Assembly: GCA_022841325.1 (NCBI GenBank)
Contig: JALHRS010000057.1
Coordinates: 1 to 35,707 of the forward strand
DNA length: 35,707 bases
Direction of reading: 5' to 3'
Origin: Lysobacterales bacterium
Lineage (GTDB): Bacteria; Pseudomonadota; Gammaproteobacteria; Xanthomonadales; SZUA-5
Shown here piece by piece: positions 1-9,240 of the stretch. Under the pieces are notes generated by a model. The model was given only the letters and a program-made list of their open reading frames with translations. It was not told the DNA's origin and ran no database searches. How positions within the stretch are numbered: position 1 is the stretch's first letter; each line of letters starts with the position of its first letter. Position numbers and translations under genes: made by a program.

Positions 1-14
1 AGGGTCGTGGACAT
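1..14 (-). CDS. start of a truncated gene leaving the left edge
   Basis: On the minus strand an ATG at 14-12 is preceded by a strong ribosome binding site (GAAGGAG about 8 bases upstream, read on the minus strand). Only the first four codons (M-S-T-T) are inside the window, so no function can be given. The 120 bases between it and the hydrolase stop show no other gene. The call rests only on the start context. Confidence 0.4.
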
Positions 15-135
15 CAGCGTAGCTCCTTCAGGTTTAGGCACCGCAGAGGATCTCGCGTCCACGGCCCTCATGGCATCTACCCTTTGCCCGCAGCGCTGTC
101 CCGGCAACGACACCCAGGGAACGCCGTCGACCCGC

Positions 136-1056
136 TCAGGCGTACCCGTACACCAGCTCCTGGGTCGAGACCACGCGCTCGCCGACGGGTTCACCGCGCA
201 GGAAAGCCATGCCGGCAGCGATGACGGCGGAATCGTTGACGATCTTGTGATGCCCCAGGCCCTCAACCGTCAGCAAGCGGGCATCCGGCCAGAAGCGGGC
301 ATAACGCTCACCCTCTTCCCAGGGCACGTCGTGATCCACCAGATCGTGCACGATCAGCGCCGGCTGGGTCAGGTGCGGCGCCACCCGGTGGATGGCGAGA
401 TCATCCATCGCCTGTCCGGTCTCCATCTCCAGCTGCCGCTGCAGGGTTGAGCGACCATGCTCGGGGAGCGCGATGGCGTGGGCGAAGCGTCGCAGCGCGG
501 CGGCGCCATCGGCCGCGGGCGCGAGCATGACCGCCCGTTCGGCCTGCATGCCGCGACCCATGGCGATGGCGACCGCAGCACCGCCCAGCGAATGACCGAT
601 CGCCGCGGCCAAAGGTCCGGTCTGCGCCGCTACGGCCTGGACCGTGCTGGCAAAACCCGGCAGGGTGATCTGCGCGGGACGGTTGCGCCCATGGCCGGGC
701 TGGTCGAAGGCCACGACCGCGTAGCCGGCAGCCTGCAGCGTCTGCACCCAGGGCAGGAAGCGCAGTCCAAAACTGGACCAACCGTGCGAGATCAACACGG
801 TCGGGGCGACGCCGACCTCGCCCCAGTGATAGATCGCGATCGACTCGCCGGCGTGCTCCATGCGATGCATCGTGGCGCCGCCAAGCTCGGCATCGGCAGC
901 GCGCTGGTGAGAGCTGCCGAAGGGAGTGCAGAACAGCTGCATGGCCCGCGTGGCGGTAGCACGGGGCGCGACGACGCTGCCCACGCTGACAGCGGCACGC
1001 AGTGGCCACGGAGCTGAAATACCACGAACGGTCGTTCTATTTTGAGACGCAGCCAT
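136..1056 (-). CDS. alpha/beta hydrolase
   Basis: This is a 306-residue alpha/beta-hydrolase-fold protein, probably a cytoplasmic esterase or lipase-like enzyme; its substrate cannot be read from the sequence. The nucleophile elbow GHSLGG lies near residue 155, an oxyanion-side HG motif (SHGWSSFG) near residue 90, a likely acid Asp in VHDLVDHDVP, and the catalytic His in GLGHHK near the C-terminus, giving a complete Ser-Asp-His triad. The ATG at 1056 has a good binding site (GAAGGAAG), so I keep it although the first 20 residues look poorly conserved. It starts 32 bases after the TetR gene on the same strand, so the two are probably cotranscribed. A palindrome resembling the TetR operator lies inside its first codons. 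Confidence 0.85.
   Translation of the reverse strand: MAASQNRTTVRGISAPWPLRAAVSVGSVVAPRATATRAMQLFCTPFGSSHQRAADAELGGATMHRMEHAGESIAIYHWGEVGVAPTVLISHGWSSFGLRFLPWVQTLQAAGYAVVAFDQPGHGRNRPAQITLPGFASTVQAVAAQTGPLAAAIGHSLGGAAVAIAMGRGMQAERAVMLAPAADGAAALRRFAHAIALPEHGRSTLQRQLEMETGQAMDDLAIHRVAPHLTQPALIVHDLVDHDVPWEEGERYARFWPDARLLTVEGLGHHKIVNDSAVIAAGMAFLRGEPVGERVVSTQELVYGYA
1024..1038. promoter_or_regulatory. candidate TetR operator (internal site)
   Basis: The sequence ACGAACGGTCGTTCT contains the perfect inverted repeat GAACG-GT-CGTTC. It matches 13 of 15 bases of the site in front of the TetR gene (1730-1744). It lies in codons 6-12 of the hydrolase. Binding is inferred from the shared palindrome only. 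Confidence 0.45.
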
Positions 1057-1088
1057 GTCAGGTCTTCCTTCGAAAAGTCAGGGCATTC

Positions 1089-1718
1089 TTAGTGTGGTGT
1101 AGAGGGAGAAGCTGCCGTCAGCCAATCCAGCAGACGCTTCACGCCTGCCTCCACGCGCGGCAGCGCGCGTGTTCTGCCTACCAGCTTGACCTCGTAATGA
1201 AAGGCCAGCATCAAGCCATGTATCTCGAAAGCAAACTGCTCCGGATCGACGTCCGTACGGGTGTGGCCCTGCTCGACTGCCATGGCCACCGCGCGCGAGA
1301 TTTCCCGGCGCAGGTGCGAGACATAGCCCATCACGCGATCGCGAACCGGACCGGGACGATCGTCAAACTCCTGCACCGCGGCTCCGATCGGGCAACCACG
1401 ATCCTCGCCGTAACGCAAGGTACGCGCAATCCAGTTCGCGAGGATGGCCCGCAATCTCGGCATTCCGCGACGCTCGCGCACGGCCGGCGCGAAGACCTCG
1501 TCAGTGAACTGGCGTACCGCAACTTCCAGCACCGCCAACTGCAGATCCTCGCGCGAGCCGAAGTGCGCAAACAAGCCGCTCTTGGACATCCCGGCCGCCT
1601 CGGCCAGGGTACCTATGGTCAAGGCATCCAGACCCTTGGCCTCAGCCATCTCGAGCGCCCGGCTGAGAATCAGTTCCCGGGTCGCGGCACCTTTGCTGGA
1701 GTTGACTTCTGGGCTCAT
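1089..1718 (-). CDS. TetR/AcrR family transcriptional regulator
   Basis: This is a 209-residue one-component repressor of normal TetR length. The N-terminal helix-turn-helix is clear at about residues 12-58 (AATRELIL, then TIGTLAEAAGMSKSGLFAHF, then GSREDL). The rest is an alpha-helical ligand-binding and dimerisation domain of the TetR_C_6-like kind; the ligand is unknown. The gene is followed by the alpha/beta hydrolase in the same direction, a common layout in which a TetR protein controls itself and a detoxifying or degrading enzyme. No Shine-Dalgarno sequence is visible before the ATG; instead a TAATAT box lies six bases upstream, suggesting a leaderless transcript. The operator candidate touches that box, which fits autorepression. 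Confidence 0.88.
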   Translation of the reverse strand: MSPEVNSSKGAATRELILSRALEMAEAKGLDALTIGTLAEAAGMSKSGLFAHFGSREDLQLAVLEVAVRQFTDEVFAPAVRERRGMPRLRAILANWIARTLRYGEDRGCPIGAAVQEFDDRPGPVRDRVMGYVSHLRREISRAVAMAVEQGHTRTDVDPEQFAFEIHGLMLAFHYEVKLVGRTRALPRVEAGVKRLLDWLTAASPSTPH

Positions 1719-1724
1719 GGGGAA

Positions 1725-1744
1725 ATATTAGCACGCCCGTTCGT
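1725..1744 (-). promoter_or_regulatory. candidate -10 box and TetR operator
   Basis: Read on the minus strand, ACGAACGGGCGTGCT (1744-1730) runs into TAATAT (1730-1725), which is six bases from the TetR ATG. The 15-mer is a near copy of the palindrome at 1024-1038. A run of A's lies upstream, but no good -35 box is seen. Confidence 0.45.
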
Positions 1745-1766
1745 TTTTTTTGCGTGAATGGGTTTC

Positions 1767-1790
1767 GGGGCACGGGGCACGGGGCACGGG
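1767..1790. repeat. GGGGCAC heptamer tract (3 copies)
   Basis: Three head-to-tail GGGGCAC units plus GGG. The same heptamer occurs in tracts at 23317-23372 (inverted), 26804-26842 and 34956-34986, always between genes. Confidence 0.9.
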
Positions 1791-1810
1791 AAAGGCTAGA
1801 CCGGGTAGCC

Positions 1811-1960
1811 GTAGCGCGGCTCCGGCGCGCGTGGGCTTTGGTGAGCGCCGGCGGGTGTTCGCGCCGGCGGCCGCGGCTCTGTGACCGGCAAGGCGCCGGG
1901 CGCCTCGCGTGTGTGGACTGCAGCTCCATCAAATCCGGTCGACGCGAAGGACCCGGCCTA
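1811..1960 (+). repeat. dispersed intergenic repeat, copy 1
   Basis: This stretch shares long blocks with the reverse complement of 27024-27178: TAGCGCGGCTCCGGCGCGCG, then TTCGCGCCGGCGGCCGCGGCT, then GCGCCGGGCGCCTCGCGT, then GTCGACGCGAAGGACCCGGCC, in the same order with diverged sequence between. It fills most of the 1745-2057 gap upstream of the phosphatase gene. No coding potential is convincing; the open frame across it is GC-driven. Confidence 0.8.
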
Positions 1961-2057
1961 CGCCGGCGCACGCCGGAGCCCTGAACCCACGTCATCGCGA
2001 TTTCTTCTTGCCACACTTCGCTGGCAAACTCCGGGCTCGTGTTTTCGGAGCGGAACG

Positions 2058-3680
2058 ATGCACAGGCTCACCGAGTGGATACGCCATCTCTCACGGCATA
2101 CGACGCTGCCGCGCGACCCCCTCGCCCGCCGTCGATTCCTGCATCAGGCCGTCTGGACCACGACCGCCGTCGCGCTCGGCGGCGGCATGGTCCGACCGCT
2201 GGCGGCGCAATCCCCGACCCGGGTGCGTTTCGTCGCCGATCCATTCACGCTGGGCGTGGCCAGCGGCTATCCGCATGCGCACGGATTCAGCGTGTGGACG
2301 CGTCTGGCGCCGGCGCCCTGGCTGGCCAAGGGCGGCATGGGTGAAGAGCGCGTGCCGGTCCGTTGCGAAATCGCCGACGACGAGCAGTTCTCTTCGATTC
2401 GTCAGTCGCTCGATTTTGAAGCCGCGCCGGAAGTGGCCCACAGCGTGCATCTGGACATCCAGGGTCTGGATCCGGCGCGCAGCTACTTCTATCGATTCCA
2501 GAGCGGCGATGCCGTCAGCCCGGTCGGTCGCACCCATACCCTGCCCGCCGAGGGATCGCCGCTGGAGCGCTATCGCATCGCCTTTGCCAGCTGCCAGAAC
2601 TATGAGCACGGCTACTTCAGCGCCTACACCCAGATGCAACGCGATCAACCGGATCTGGTGCTGTTTCTCGGCGACTATATCTACGAGAGCCAATGGGGCG
2701 ACGACCCGATTCGACGCCATCTCGGCGCCGAAGCGGCGACGCTGAACGGCTATCGGCAGCGTCACGCCCAGTACAAACTCGATCCGGACCTGCAGGCCGC
2801 CCATCAGCGCGGCCCCTGGGTGTTTGCCTGGGATGATCATGAGGTCGACAACGACTACGCCGGCGAGCAGTCCGAGAATCTGGACCCGGCCTTCCTGCTG
2901 CGCCGCGCAGCCGCCTACCAGGCCTATTTCGAGCACATGCCGGTGCCCAGACGCATGTTTCCGCGCGCCGCCGAGATGCGGCTGTACACGCACTTCGATA
3001 TCGGCGATCTGCTGCGCATCTATCTGCTGGATGACCGTCAATACCGAACGCCACAACCCTGCCCGAAGCTCAATCGCCACGGTTCACAGGTGCTCAGCCA
3101 CTGCGATGAGCTGAGCAATCCCGAGCAGACCCTCCTGGGTCGTGCTCAGGAGGACTGGCTGGGCCAGAGTTTCCGAAGCAGTCGCGCGCGCTGGAATCTG
3201 ATCGGGCAGCAAACCCTGTTCGCGCCCCTGGATGAGGATCCAGGTCCGGACCGCGGTTCCTGGACCGACGGCTGGGATGGCTATCCGCTGGCCCGCGATC
3301 GGCTACTGGCCCAGCTGAAAAGCAGCCAGCTGAACAACCCGATCATTGCCGGCGGCGATCTGCATGCGGGCATAGTCGCGGCCGTGCCTGGCGATCCCCG
3401 GCGTTTCGATTCCCGCCCGGTCGCCAGCGAATTCGTGGCCACGTCGATCTCCGCCGACGCGCGCCCGCAGGCCTACTATGACGAGCGCCGCACCGGGAAT
3501 CCGCACATTCAGCAGATCCGCAGCGACCAGCGTGGCTATACGCTGCTCGACTTCGAGACCCGTGCGATGCAAGCCAGGATGCAGGTGGTCAGCGATGTGC
3601 GGGTGCGCGACCCGGAATTCCTGACCCAGGCGAGCTACAGGGTCGAGGACGGTCGGCCGGGGCCCGAATTGATGAGCTGA
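2058..3680 (+). CDS. PhoD-like alkaline phosphatase, Tat-exported
   Basis: A 540-residue metallophosphatase of the PhoD family, which hydrolyses phosphomono- or diesters in the periplasm. The start at 2058 is chosen because it has GGAGCGG upstream and places a twin-arginine signal (ARRRFL, residues 23-28, then a hydrophobic stretch ending LAAQ near 51) at the N-terminus. A PhoD_N-like beta domain follows (about 60-165). The metal-site motifs are present: FASCQN (176-181), FLGDYIYE (203-210), WDDHEVDND (258-266) and GGDLHA (432-437). The length is usual for the family. The open frame extends upstream to 1881, but only over the dispersed repeat. A hairpin repeat 18 bases after the stop may act in termination. 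No Pho box was recognised. Confidence 0.9.
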   Translation: MHRLTEWIRHLSRHTTLPRDPLARRRFLHQAVWTTTAVALGGGMVRPLAAQSPTRVRFVADPFTLGVASGYPHAHGFSVWTRLAPAPWLAKGGMGEERVPVRCEIADDEQFSSIRQSLDFEAAPEVAHSVHLDIQGLDPARSYFYRFQSGDAVSPVGRTHTLPAEGSPLERYRIAFASCQNYEHGYFSAYTQMQRDQPDLVLFLGDYIYESQWGDDPIRRHLGAEAATLNGYRQRHAQYKLDPDLQAAHQRGPWVFAWDDHEVDNDYAGEQSENLDPAFLLRRAAAYQAYFEHMPVPRRMFPRAAEMRLYTHFDIGDLLRIYLLDDRQYRTPQPCPKLNRHGSQVLSHCDELSNPEQTLLGRAQEDWLGQSFRSSRARWNLIGQQTLFAPLDEDPGPDRGSWTDGWDGYPLARDRLLAQLKSSQLNNPIIAGGDLHAGIVAAVPGDPRRFDSRPVASEFVATSISADARPQAYYDERRTGNPHIQQIRSDQRGYTLLDFETRAMQARMQVVSDVRVRDPEFLTQASYRVEDGRPGPELMS

Positions 3681-3697
3681 GGCACCGCAGCGCCAGC

Positions 3698-3732
3698 GTC
3701 ACGTGGTCCGCGATGCGGACAACGTGAGCTAC
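3698..3732. repeat. 35-bp hairpin repeat, copy A
   Basis: GTCACGTGGTCCGC-GAT-GCGGACAACGTGAGC forms a stem. It is the same element as the copies at 30531, 30638, 30745 and 31451 (core GTCACGT..TCCGC/GCGGA..ACGTGAC). It sits directly after the phosphatase stop. Confidence 0.85.
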
Positions 3733-3859
3733 GTCCGCGGCGAGCTGAGTTTGCGTTCTTTGCGGACCGCTCAGTGCTCCAACCAGCTCGCGGCCAGCGC
3801 CCTTGCTATCAGGACCGCAGTGCATGCCGCAGAATACCTTTCCAGTGAGGGGAAACACG

Positions 3860-4675
3860 ATGCAGATAGTCCAGCGACTGAGTGTGCTGATCCTGGCCGC
3901 AGCCCTGCTGCAGGCCTGTGGCGGCGACCGTTCAGAGCGGCCCAAACCGGCCATGATCAGCTCCGGAGACATGGCCGACATCGCTCGCACGGCCTTCGAA
4001 CAACTCAAGTCCAAGAGCACGATCAGTACCGATTTCGAATCGCAGAGCCGTCTGCGCTGCGTGGTGGGTGTGCTGGCCGCCGAGTTGCCTGAGGAGGCCC
4101 GCGACTGGGACTGGCAGACGCTGGTCTTCGATGATCCTGCCATCGATGCCTTTGCCCTGCCCGGCGCTGCGGTCGGTATCAACAGCGGCATGCTGGCATT
4201 GATCGATGATGAGGCCGGACTGGCGGCCGTGCTCGGCCATGACCTCGCCCATCTGCAGCTGGGACATGTCGCAGCCCGGGTATCCGGGGCCTTCACCGCA
4301 GACACCGCGATCGCCGCGGTGCAGACCTATCGCGGCGCGCAGGGTCCGCAGCAGTCGCGCACGCTGTATGCGCTGCTGGGGCTGGGCTCACGCGTCGGTC
4401 TGCCATTGGCCTACAGCAGTGCCGACGAATCGGCAGCCTTTCGCGCTGGCCTGGAGCTGTCGGCAAGAGCAGGTCATGACCCGGCGCAGATGCTGGCATG
4501 GTGGCAGAAGCTGGCGGCCACCAGCGCCGACAGCCGTCCCGCCTGGGTCAGCCTGCATGGTGATCCGACGACCCGACTGACCGAGCTGCGCGCGGCCATG
4601 CCGGAGCTGACCACACTGTTCGCGGCGGCACAGGCCGGCGGCAAGAGGCCCGACTGTCGTTCCTCATCGGGGTGA
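3860..4675 (+). CDS. M48-like metalloprotease-related lipoprotein with degenerate active site
   Basis: A 271-residue protein with a lipoprotein signal (hydrophobic core, lipobox LQAC, Cys20), so it is probably anchored in the periplasm. The fold pattern is that of M48 (BepA/LoiP-like) peptidases: a conserved NSGML segment (108-112), then LGHDLAHLQLGH around 125-136 where M48 has HExxH, and later a segment of the form ESAAFRAG (190-197) where M48 has ExEADxxG. Two catalytic positions are altered: the HExxH glutamate is Asp128, and the third zinc-ligand glutamate appears to be Ala192. The start at 3860 is chosen for the GAGGGG site and the signal peptide. It is probably a chaperone-like or inactive homologue, though weak activity is not excluded. 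Confidence 0.75.
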   Translation: MQIVQRLSVLILAAALLQACGGDRSERPKPAMISSGDMADIARTAFEQLKSKSTISTDFESQSRLRCVVGVLAAELPEEARDWDWQTLVFDDPAIDAFALPGAAVGINSGMLALIDDEAGLAAVLGHDLAHLQLGHVAARVSGAFTADTAIAAVQTYRGAQGPQQSRTLYALLGLGSRVGLPLAYSSADESAAFRAGLELSARAGHDPAQMLAWWQKLAATSADSRPAWVSLHGDPTTRLTELRAAMPELTTLFAAAQAGGKRPDCRSSSG

Positions 4676-4819
4676 GCCGACATCTGCGGATTGACCCAGA
4701 ACAAGGACAGGCGATACGCGCTGCAGGACCATCCTGACGTGCTGACGACCACCGCCAACCCTACGCCCGCGTATGTAAGCCCTTGGCTGAACTGGATTCA
4801 CGATTGTCACAAATCCGTC

Positions 4820-4848
4820 TTGGGTGCCATCACACTTGGGGGTATAGT
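4820..4848 (+). promoter_or_regulatory. sigma-70-type promoter upstream of leucine dehydrogenase
   Basis: TTGGGT (4820-4825) and TATAGT (4843-4848) are separated by exactly 17 bases. The inferred start of transcription gives a leader of roughly 145 bases before the leucine dehydrogenase ATG. The rest of the 4676-5000 gap shows no gene or clear terminator. Confidence 0.5.
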
Positions 4849-5000
4849 CCGCGCCGCCTGCATCCCGGGAGGGCGATGCTGAGCGTCCGCTGCACCGGTG
4901 CCGCGCAGAGCTGATCGCGCGCCCAGCCTTCCCTGCATTTCGCTCCATCGCCAGTGCGCAAGTCGGCGCGCTGCCCGTGAATCTAATTCGAGAGAAAGCC

Positions 5001-6101
<1,101 letters not shown>

Positions 6102-6128
6102 CCCCGGGGGAAGCAAGAGCGGGGAAAG

Positions 6129-6242
6129 GCGGGGCTGGGGGCTGGGGCGGCTACCCACAGCCTCGCGGCCAGACCGTCGATTGAGTAAAAGGCCGTTAAC
6201 CTGCCTTTGCGGTTGACCACGCACCCCAGCCCCCAGCCCCGC
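6129..6242. repeat. perfect 19-bp inverted repeat with long loop
   Basis: The arm 6129-6147 (GCGGGGCTGGGGGCTGGGG) is the exact reverse complement of 6224-6242. Imperfect pairing extends the arms to about 6116 and 6255. The 76-base loop contains no gene. It separates leucine dehydrogenase from isovaleryl-CoA dehydrogenase and has no U-tract, so it is not a standard terminator. Confidence 0.85.
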
Positions 6243-6314
6243 TTCTCCCCGCCTCATCCACACAGAAGCCGCTAACCTAGCGCTTCGCGCAATACCAACC
6301 TACGGAGCCCACCC

Positions 6315-7472
6315 ATGACCCCCTTCTCACTCGGCGAAGATCTTGATCTGCTGCGCGACAGCGTGCGCCGCTTTGCCGACGCCGAGATCGCGCCGCGGGC
6401 CGAGGAGATTGATCGCAGCAATGAGTTCCCCCGCGACCTGTGGCCCAAGCTCGGCGAACTCGGCCTGCTCGGTATCACCGTGGACCCGGAGTACGGCGGC
6501 AGTGGCATGGGTTATCTGGCGCATCTGCTGGCGCTCGAAGAGATCTCGCGAGCCTCCGGCTCGGTCGGCCTGTCCTACGGCGCACATTCCAATCTGTGCG
6601 TGCAGAACCTCTACAACAACGCCAATGCGGCCCAGCGAGCCAGATACCTGCCCAAGCTCTGCAGCGGCGAATGGGTGGGCGCGCTGGCGATGAGCGAGCC
6701 CGGCGCCGGCTCGGATGTGGTCGGCTCCATGGCCTGCAGGGCCGAGAAGCGTGGCGATGTCTGGGTCGCCAATGGTTCCAAGATGTGGATCACCAACGGA
6801 CCGGATGCCGAGGTGCTGGTGGTGTACATGCGCACTGCCCCCAGGGACCGCGGCTCGCGCTGCATGACCGCCTTCATCGTCGAAAAGGGCATGCCCGGAT
6901 TCAGTACGGCCCAGAAACTGGACAAGCTCGGCATGCGCGGTTCCAGCACCTGCGAACTGGTGTTCGACAACTGCGAAATCCCCGAGGAAAACGTGCTCGG
7001 CGAAGTCGATCAGGGCGTGAAGGTACTGATGAGCGGACTCAACACCGAGCGTCTGGTGCTCAGCGGCGGGCCGCTGGGCCTGATGCAGGCGGGATTCGAG
7101 CTCAGCCTCAGCTACATGCGCGAGCGCAAGCAGTTCGATCAGCCGATCGGCAGCTTCGGCATCATGCAGGCCAAACTCGCCGATATGTACACCTCGCTGC
7201 AATCGGCACGCGCCTACGCCTATCGGGTGGCCGAGGACTACGACGCCGGCCGCAACTCGCGGGTGGATCCAGCCAGCTGCCTGCTCTACGCCTCCAAGGC
7301 TGCGGTGGATGTGAGTCTGGAGACCATCCAGACCCTGGGCGGCAACGGCTACATCAATGACTATCCGGCCGGACGCCTGCTGCGCGATGCCAAACTCTAC
7401 GAGATTGGTGCCGGCACCCAGGAGATTCGCCGCATGCTCATCGGCCGGGAGTTGTTTGCCGGCAAGCACTAA
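6315..7472 (+). CDS. ivd: isovaleryl-CoA dehydrogenase
   Basis: A 385-residue FAD-dependent acyl-CoA dehydrogenase that oxidises isovaleryl-CoA to 3-methylcrotonyl-CoA in leucine catabolism. It has the family signatures [10 protein letters not shown] (about 125-134) and WITNGPDAE for flavin binding, SYGAHSNLC (87-95), and the C-terminal [19 protein letters not shown] with [10 protein letters not shown]. The proposed catalytic base is Glu245 in [14 protein letters not shown]; this placement is diagnostic of isovaleryl-CoA dehydrogenase, since most short/medium-chain relatives carry the base near the C-terminus. The ATG at 6315 has GGAG eight bases upstream. The carboxylase genes usual for a liu cluster are not in the window. 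Confidence 0.93.
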   Translation: MTPFSLGEDLDLLRDSVRRFADAEIAPRAEEIDRSNEFPRDLWPKLGELGLLGITVDPEYGGSGMGYLAHLLALEEISRASGSVGLSYGAHSNLCVQNLYNNANAAQRARYLPKLCSGEWVGALAMSEPGAGSDVVGSMACRAEKRGDVWVANGSKMWITNGPDAEVLVVYMRTAPRDRGSRCMTAFIVEKGMPGFSTAQKLDKLGMRGSSTCELVFDNCEIPEENVLGEVDQGVKVLMSGLNTERLVLSGGPLGLMQAGFELSLSYMRERKQFDQPIGSFGIMQAKLADMYTSLQSARAYAYRVAEDYDAGRNSRVDPASCLLYASKAAVDVSLETIQTLGGNGYINDYPAGRLLRDAKLYEIGAGTQEIRRMLIGRELFAGKH

Positions 7473-7622
7473 ATCCCGCGCGAATGCCTCGCGCTCGCGG
7501 CGCCTACCGCAGTCAGGACGTCGAACCCTGGAACATGGGGGCAAAGCTTCACGCCATTGACGTTTACAGGAGCGTCGCGGACGCGTAATTTCGGCGGGTC
7601 GGTGTCCACGTGGAGGGCTGCG

Positions 7623-9146
7623 ATGGCGCAGGGTGACGAACTCTTCGAGTTCGCGGTCGAACCGGCCGCAGCCGAGCCATGGAATGTGCTGATCGTCGAT
7701 GACGAACCAGCGGTACACGAAGTCACCAGACTGGTGCTCGGGACCTTCAGATTCGAAGGCAGACCCCTGAAGTTCCATCACGCCTACTCGGCTGCCGAAG
7801 CTCGTGACCTGCTGCGCAACACCGCAGACATCGGCGTGATGCTGCTCGATGTGGTGATGGAATCGGACCAGGCCGGGCTTGATCTGGTGAGGTTTGTGCG
7901 CCAGGAGCTGCACAACAATTTCGTTCGTATCGTGTTGCGGACCGGACAGCCAGGCCAGGCGCCTGAGCACGAAGTCATCACCAACTACGACATCAACGAT
8001 TACAAGGACAAGACCGAGCTCACCGCGCAGAAATTGCGCACGATGATGTATGCCACGCTGCGAGCGTATCGCGATGTCATGCTGATCGAACGCAACCGCC
8101 TGGGGCTGGAGCGCGTGATTGCGGCCTCGGCGCACATCTTCTCGCATCAGAAATCCCACGAATTTGCCTCAGCCGTGCTGGCACAACTGGGCAACGTGGT
8201 CGGGCTGGAGCGCGGCGCCCTGTACTGCAAGCCGGTAGAACACGTCAGTGACTCCGGCGAGAACCTGGTGGTGGCTGCCGCGACCGGCGACTACGCCCGC
8301 TTTGTCAATGAACCGGTCGATACGGCATTGCCCAAGCACCTGCTGGAGTCGGTGCACCGGGCCTACGAGCTCAAGGAGAACCTCTTCGCCGAGGATCATT
8401 ACGTGCTGCATTTCACCGACAGTCACAGCACCGAAAGCCTGCTGTATGTCGGCGAGACCCCCAAGTTGCGGGACGTCGATTACCGCCTGGTACAGCTGTT
8501 CTGTACCAATGTCTCCATCGCCTTCGAGAACCTGCACCTCAACAAGGAGCTGTTCGAGAGCCAGCTGGAGATGGTCTACCTGCTGGCCGGCGCTGCTGAA
8601 ACGCGCTCGCGCGAAACCGCCAACCATGTGCGTCGGGTCGGCCTGATTGCCGAACTGATCGGCCAGGCGGTCGGCATGGACGAGCAGGAAGCCGGCATGC
8701 TGCGCTTTGCCGCGCCGCTGCACGATATCGGCAAGATCGGCATCCCTGATGCCATCCTCAACAAGCCGGGACCGCACACGGCCGAAGAAGCGGTGGTCAT
8801 GCGCACGCACGCAGAGCTCGGCGCGCAGATGCTGGGGGCTTCAAGGCGCCCGCTGATGCAGCTGGCAGCGCAGATTGCCCGCGAACACCACGAGAACTGG
8901 GATGGTTCGGGCTACCCGCGTGCGCTCAAGGGCGAGAGCATCGGCCTGCCCGGACGCATCGTGGCGCTGGCCGATGTCTATGACGCGCTCGGCAGCAATC
9001 GCTGCTACAAGCGCGCCTGGGCCGAAGGAGAGGTGCAGGCCTTCCTGCGCGGCCAGTCGGGGCGCAAATTCGATCCCAAGCTGGTCGATCTGCTGTTCGA
9101 GAACTGGCAGGCCGCCGAAGACATCCGCAAACGCCTGCCGGATTGA
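7623..9146 (+). CDS. response regulator with DUF3369 and HD-GYP domains
   Basis: A 507-residue cytoplasmic regulator. The N-terminal receiver has the acidic pocket VDDEP (25-29) and phosphoacceptor Asp76 in MLLDVV. A central sensor-like region (about 160-310) matches the DUF3369 type. The C-terminal HD-GYP domain has HD at 367-368 (APLHDIGKIGIPD), HHENWDGSGYP at 422-432, and ADVYDAL at 450-456. HD-GYP domains degrade cyclic di-GMP, so phosphorylation probably tunes c-di-GMP levels. The start at 7623 is chosen for the GGAGGG site; the frame runs 22 codons further upstream without one. No cognate kinase is adjacent, so it is an orphan regulator here. Confidence 0.9.
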   Translation: MAQGDELFEFAVEPAAAEPWNVLIVDDEPAVHEVTRLVLGTFRFEGRPLKFHHAYSAAEARDLLRNTADIGVMLLDVVMESDQAGLDLVRFVRQELHNNFVRIVLRTGQPGQAPEHEVITNYDINDYKDKTELTAQKLRTMMYATLRAYRDVMLIERNRLGLERVIAASAHIFSHQKSHEFASAVLAQLGNVVGLERGALYCKPVEHVSDSGENLVVAAATGDYARFVNEPVDTALPKHLLESVHRAYELKENLFAEDHYVLHFTDSHSTESLLYVGETPKLRDVDYRLVQLFCTNVSIAFENLHLNKELFESQLEMVYLLAGAAETRSRETANHVRRVGLIAELIGQAVGMDEQEAGMLRFAAPLHDIGKIGIPDAILNKPGPHTAEEAVVMRTHAELGAQMLGASRRPLMQLAAQIAREHHENWDGSGYPRALKGESIGLPGRIVALADVYDALGSNRCYKRAWAEGEVQAFLRGQSGRKFDPKLVDLLFENWQAAEDIRKRLPD

Positions 9147-9153
9147 CACCGCC

Positions 9154-9203
9154 GGGTCGCGACGCAAGGTCGCTCCTGCAGTGGGAGCGGGCTCTGCCCG
9201 CGA
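9154..9203. repeat. REP-like element
   Basis: GGTCGCGACGCAAGGTCGCTC is followed by GTGGGAGCGGGCTCTGCCCG, two repeat modules seen elsewhere in the window (24362, 24522, 28441, 28511, 35041, 35082). It lies between convergent genes. Confidence 0.75.
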
Positions 9204-9240
9204 ACAGGCTTGCCGTAGCCAGCGACCAAACTACGCCAAC

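Noticed and set aside
1881..2057. Upstream extension of the PhoD-like gene
   Set aside because: The extension lies over a dispersed repeat and would place the Tat signal 80 residues inside the protein; the ATG at 2058 has a ribosome site.
2091..3080. A 329-codon minus-strand open frame
   Set aside because: Antisense to the PhoD-like phosphatase, which has all metal-site motifs.
7558..7590. Promoter TTGACG..TAATTT before the HD-GYP gene
   Set aside because: The spacing between the two boxes is 23 bases, too long for a sigma-70 promoter.
6327..8159. A 610-codon minus-strand open frame
   Set aside because: It is antisense to isovaleryl-CoA dehydrogenase and the HD-GYP regulator, both with clear motifs; such long shadow frames are expected at this GC content.
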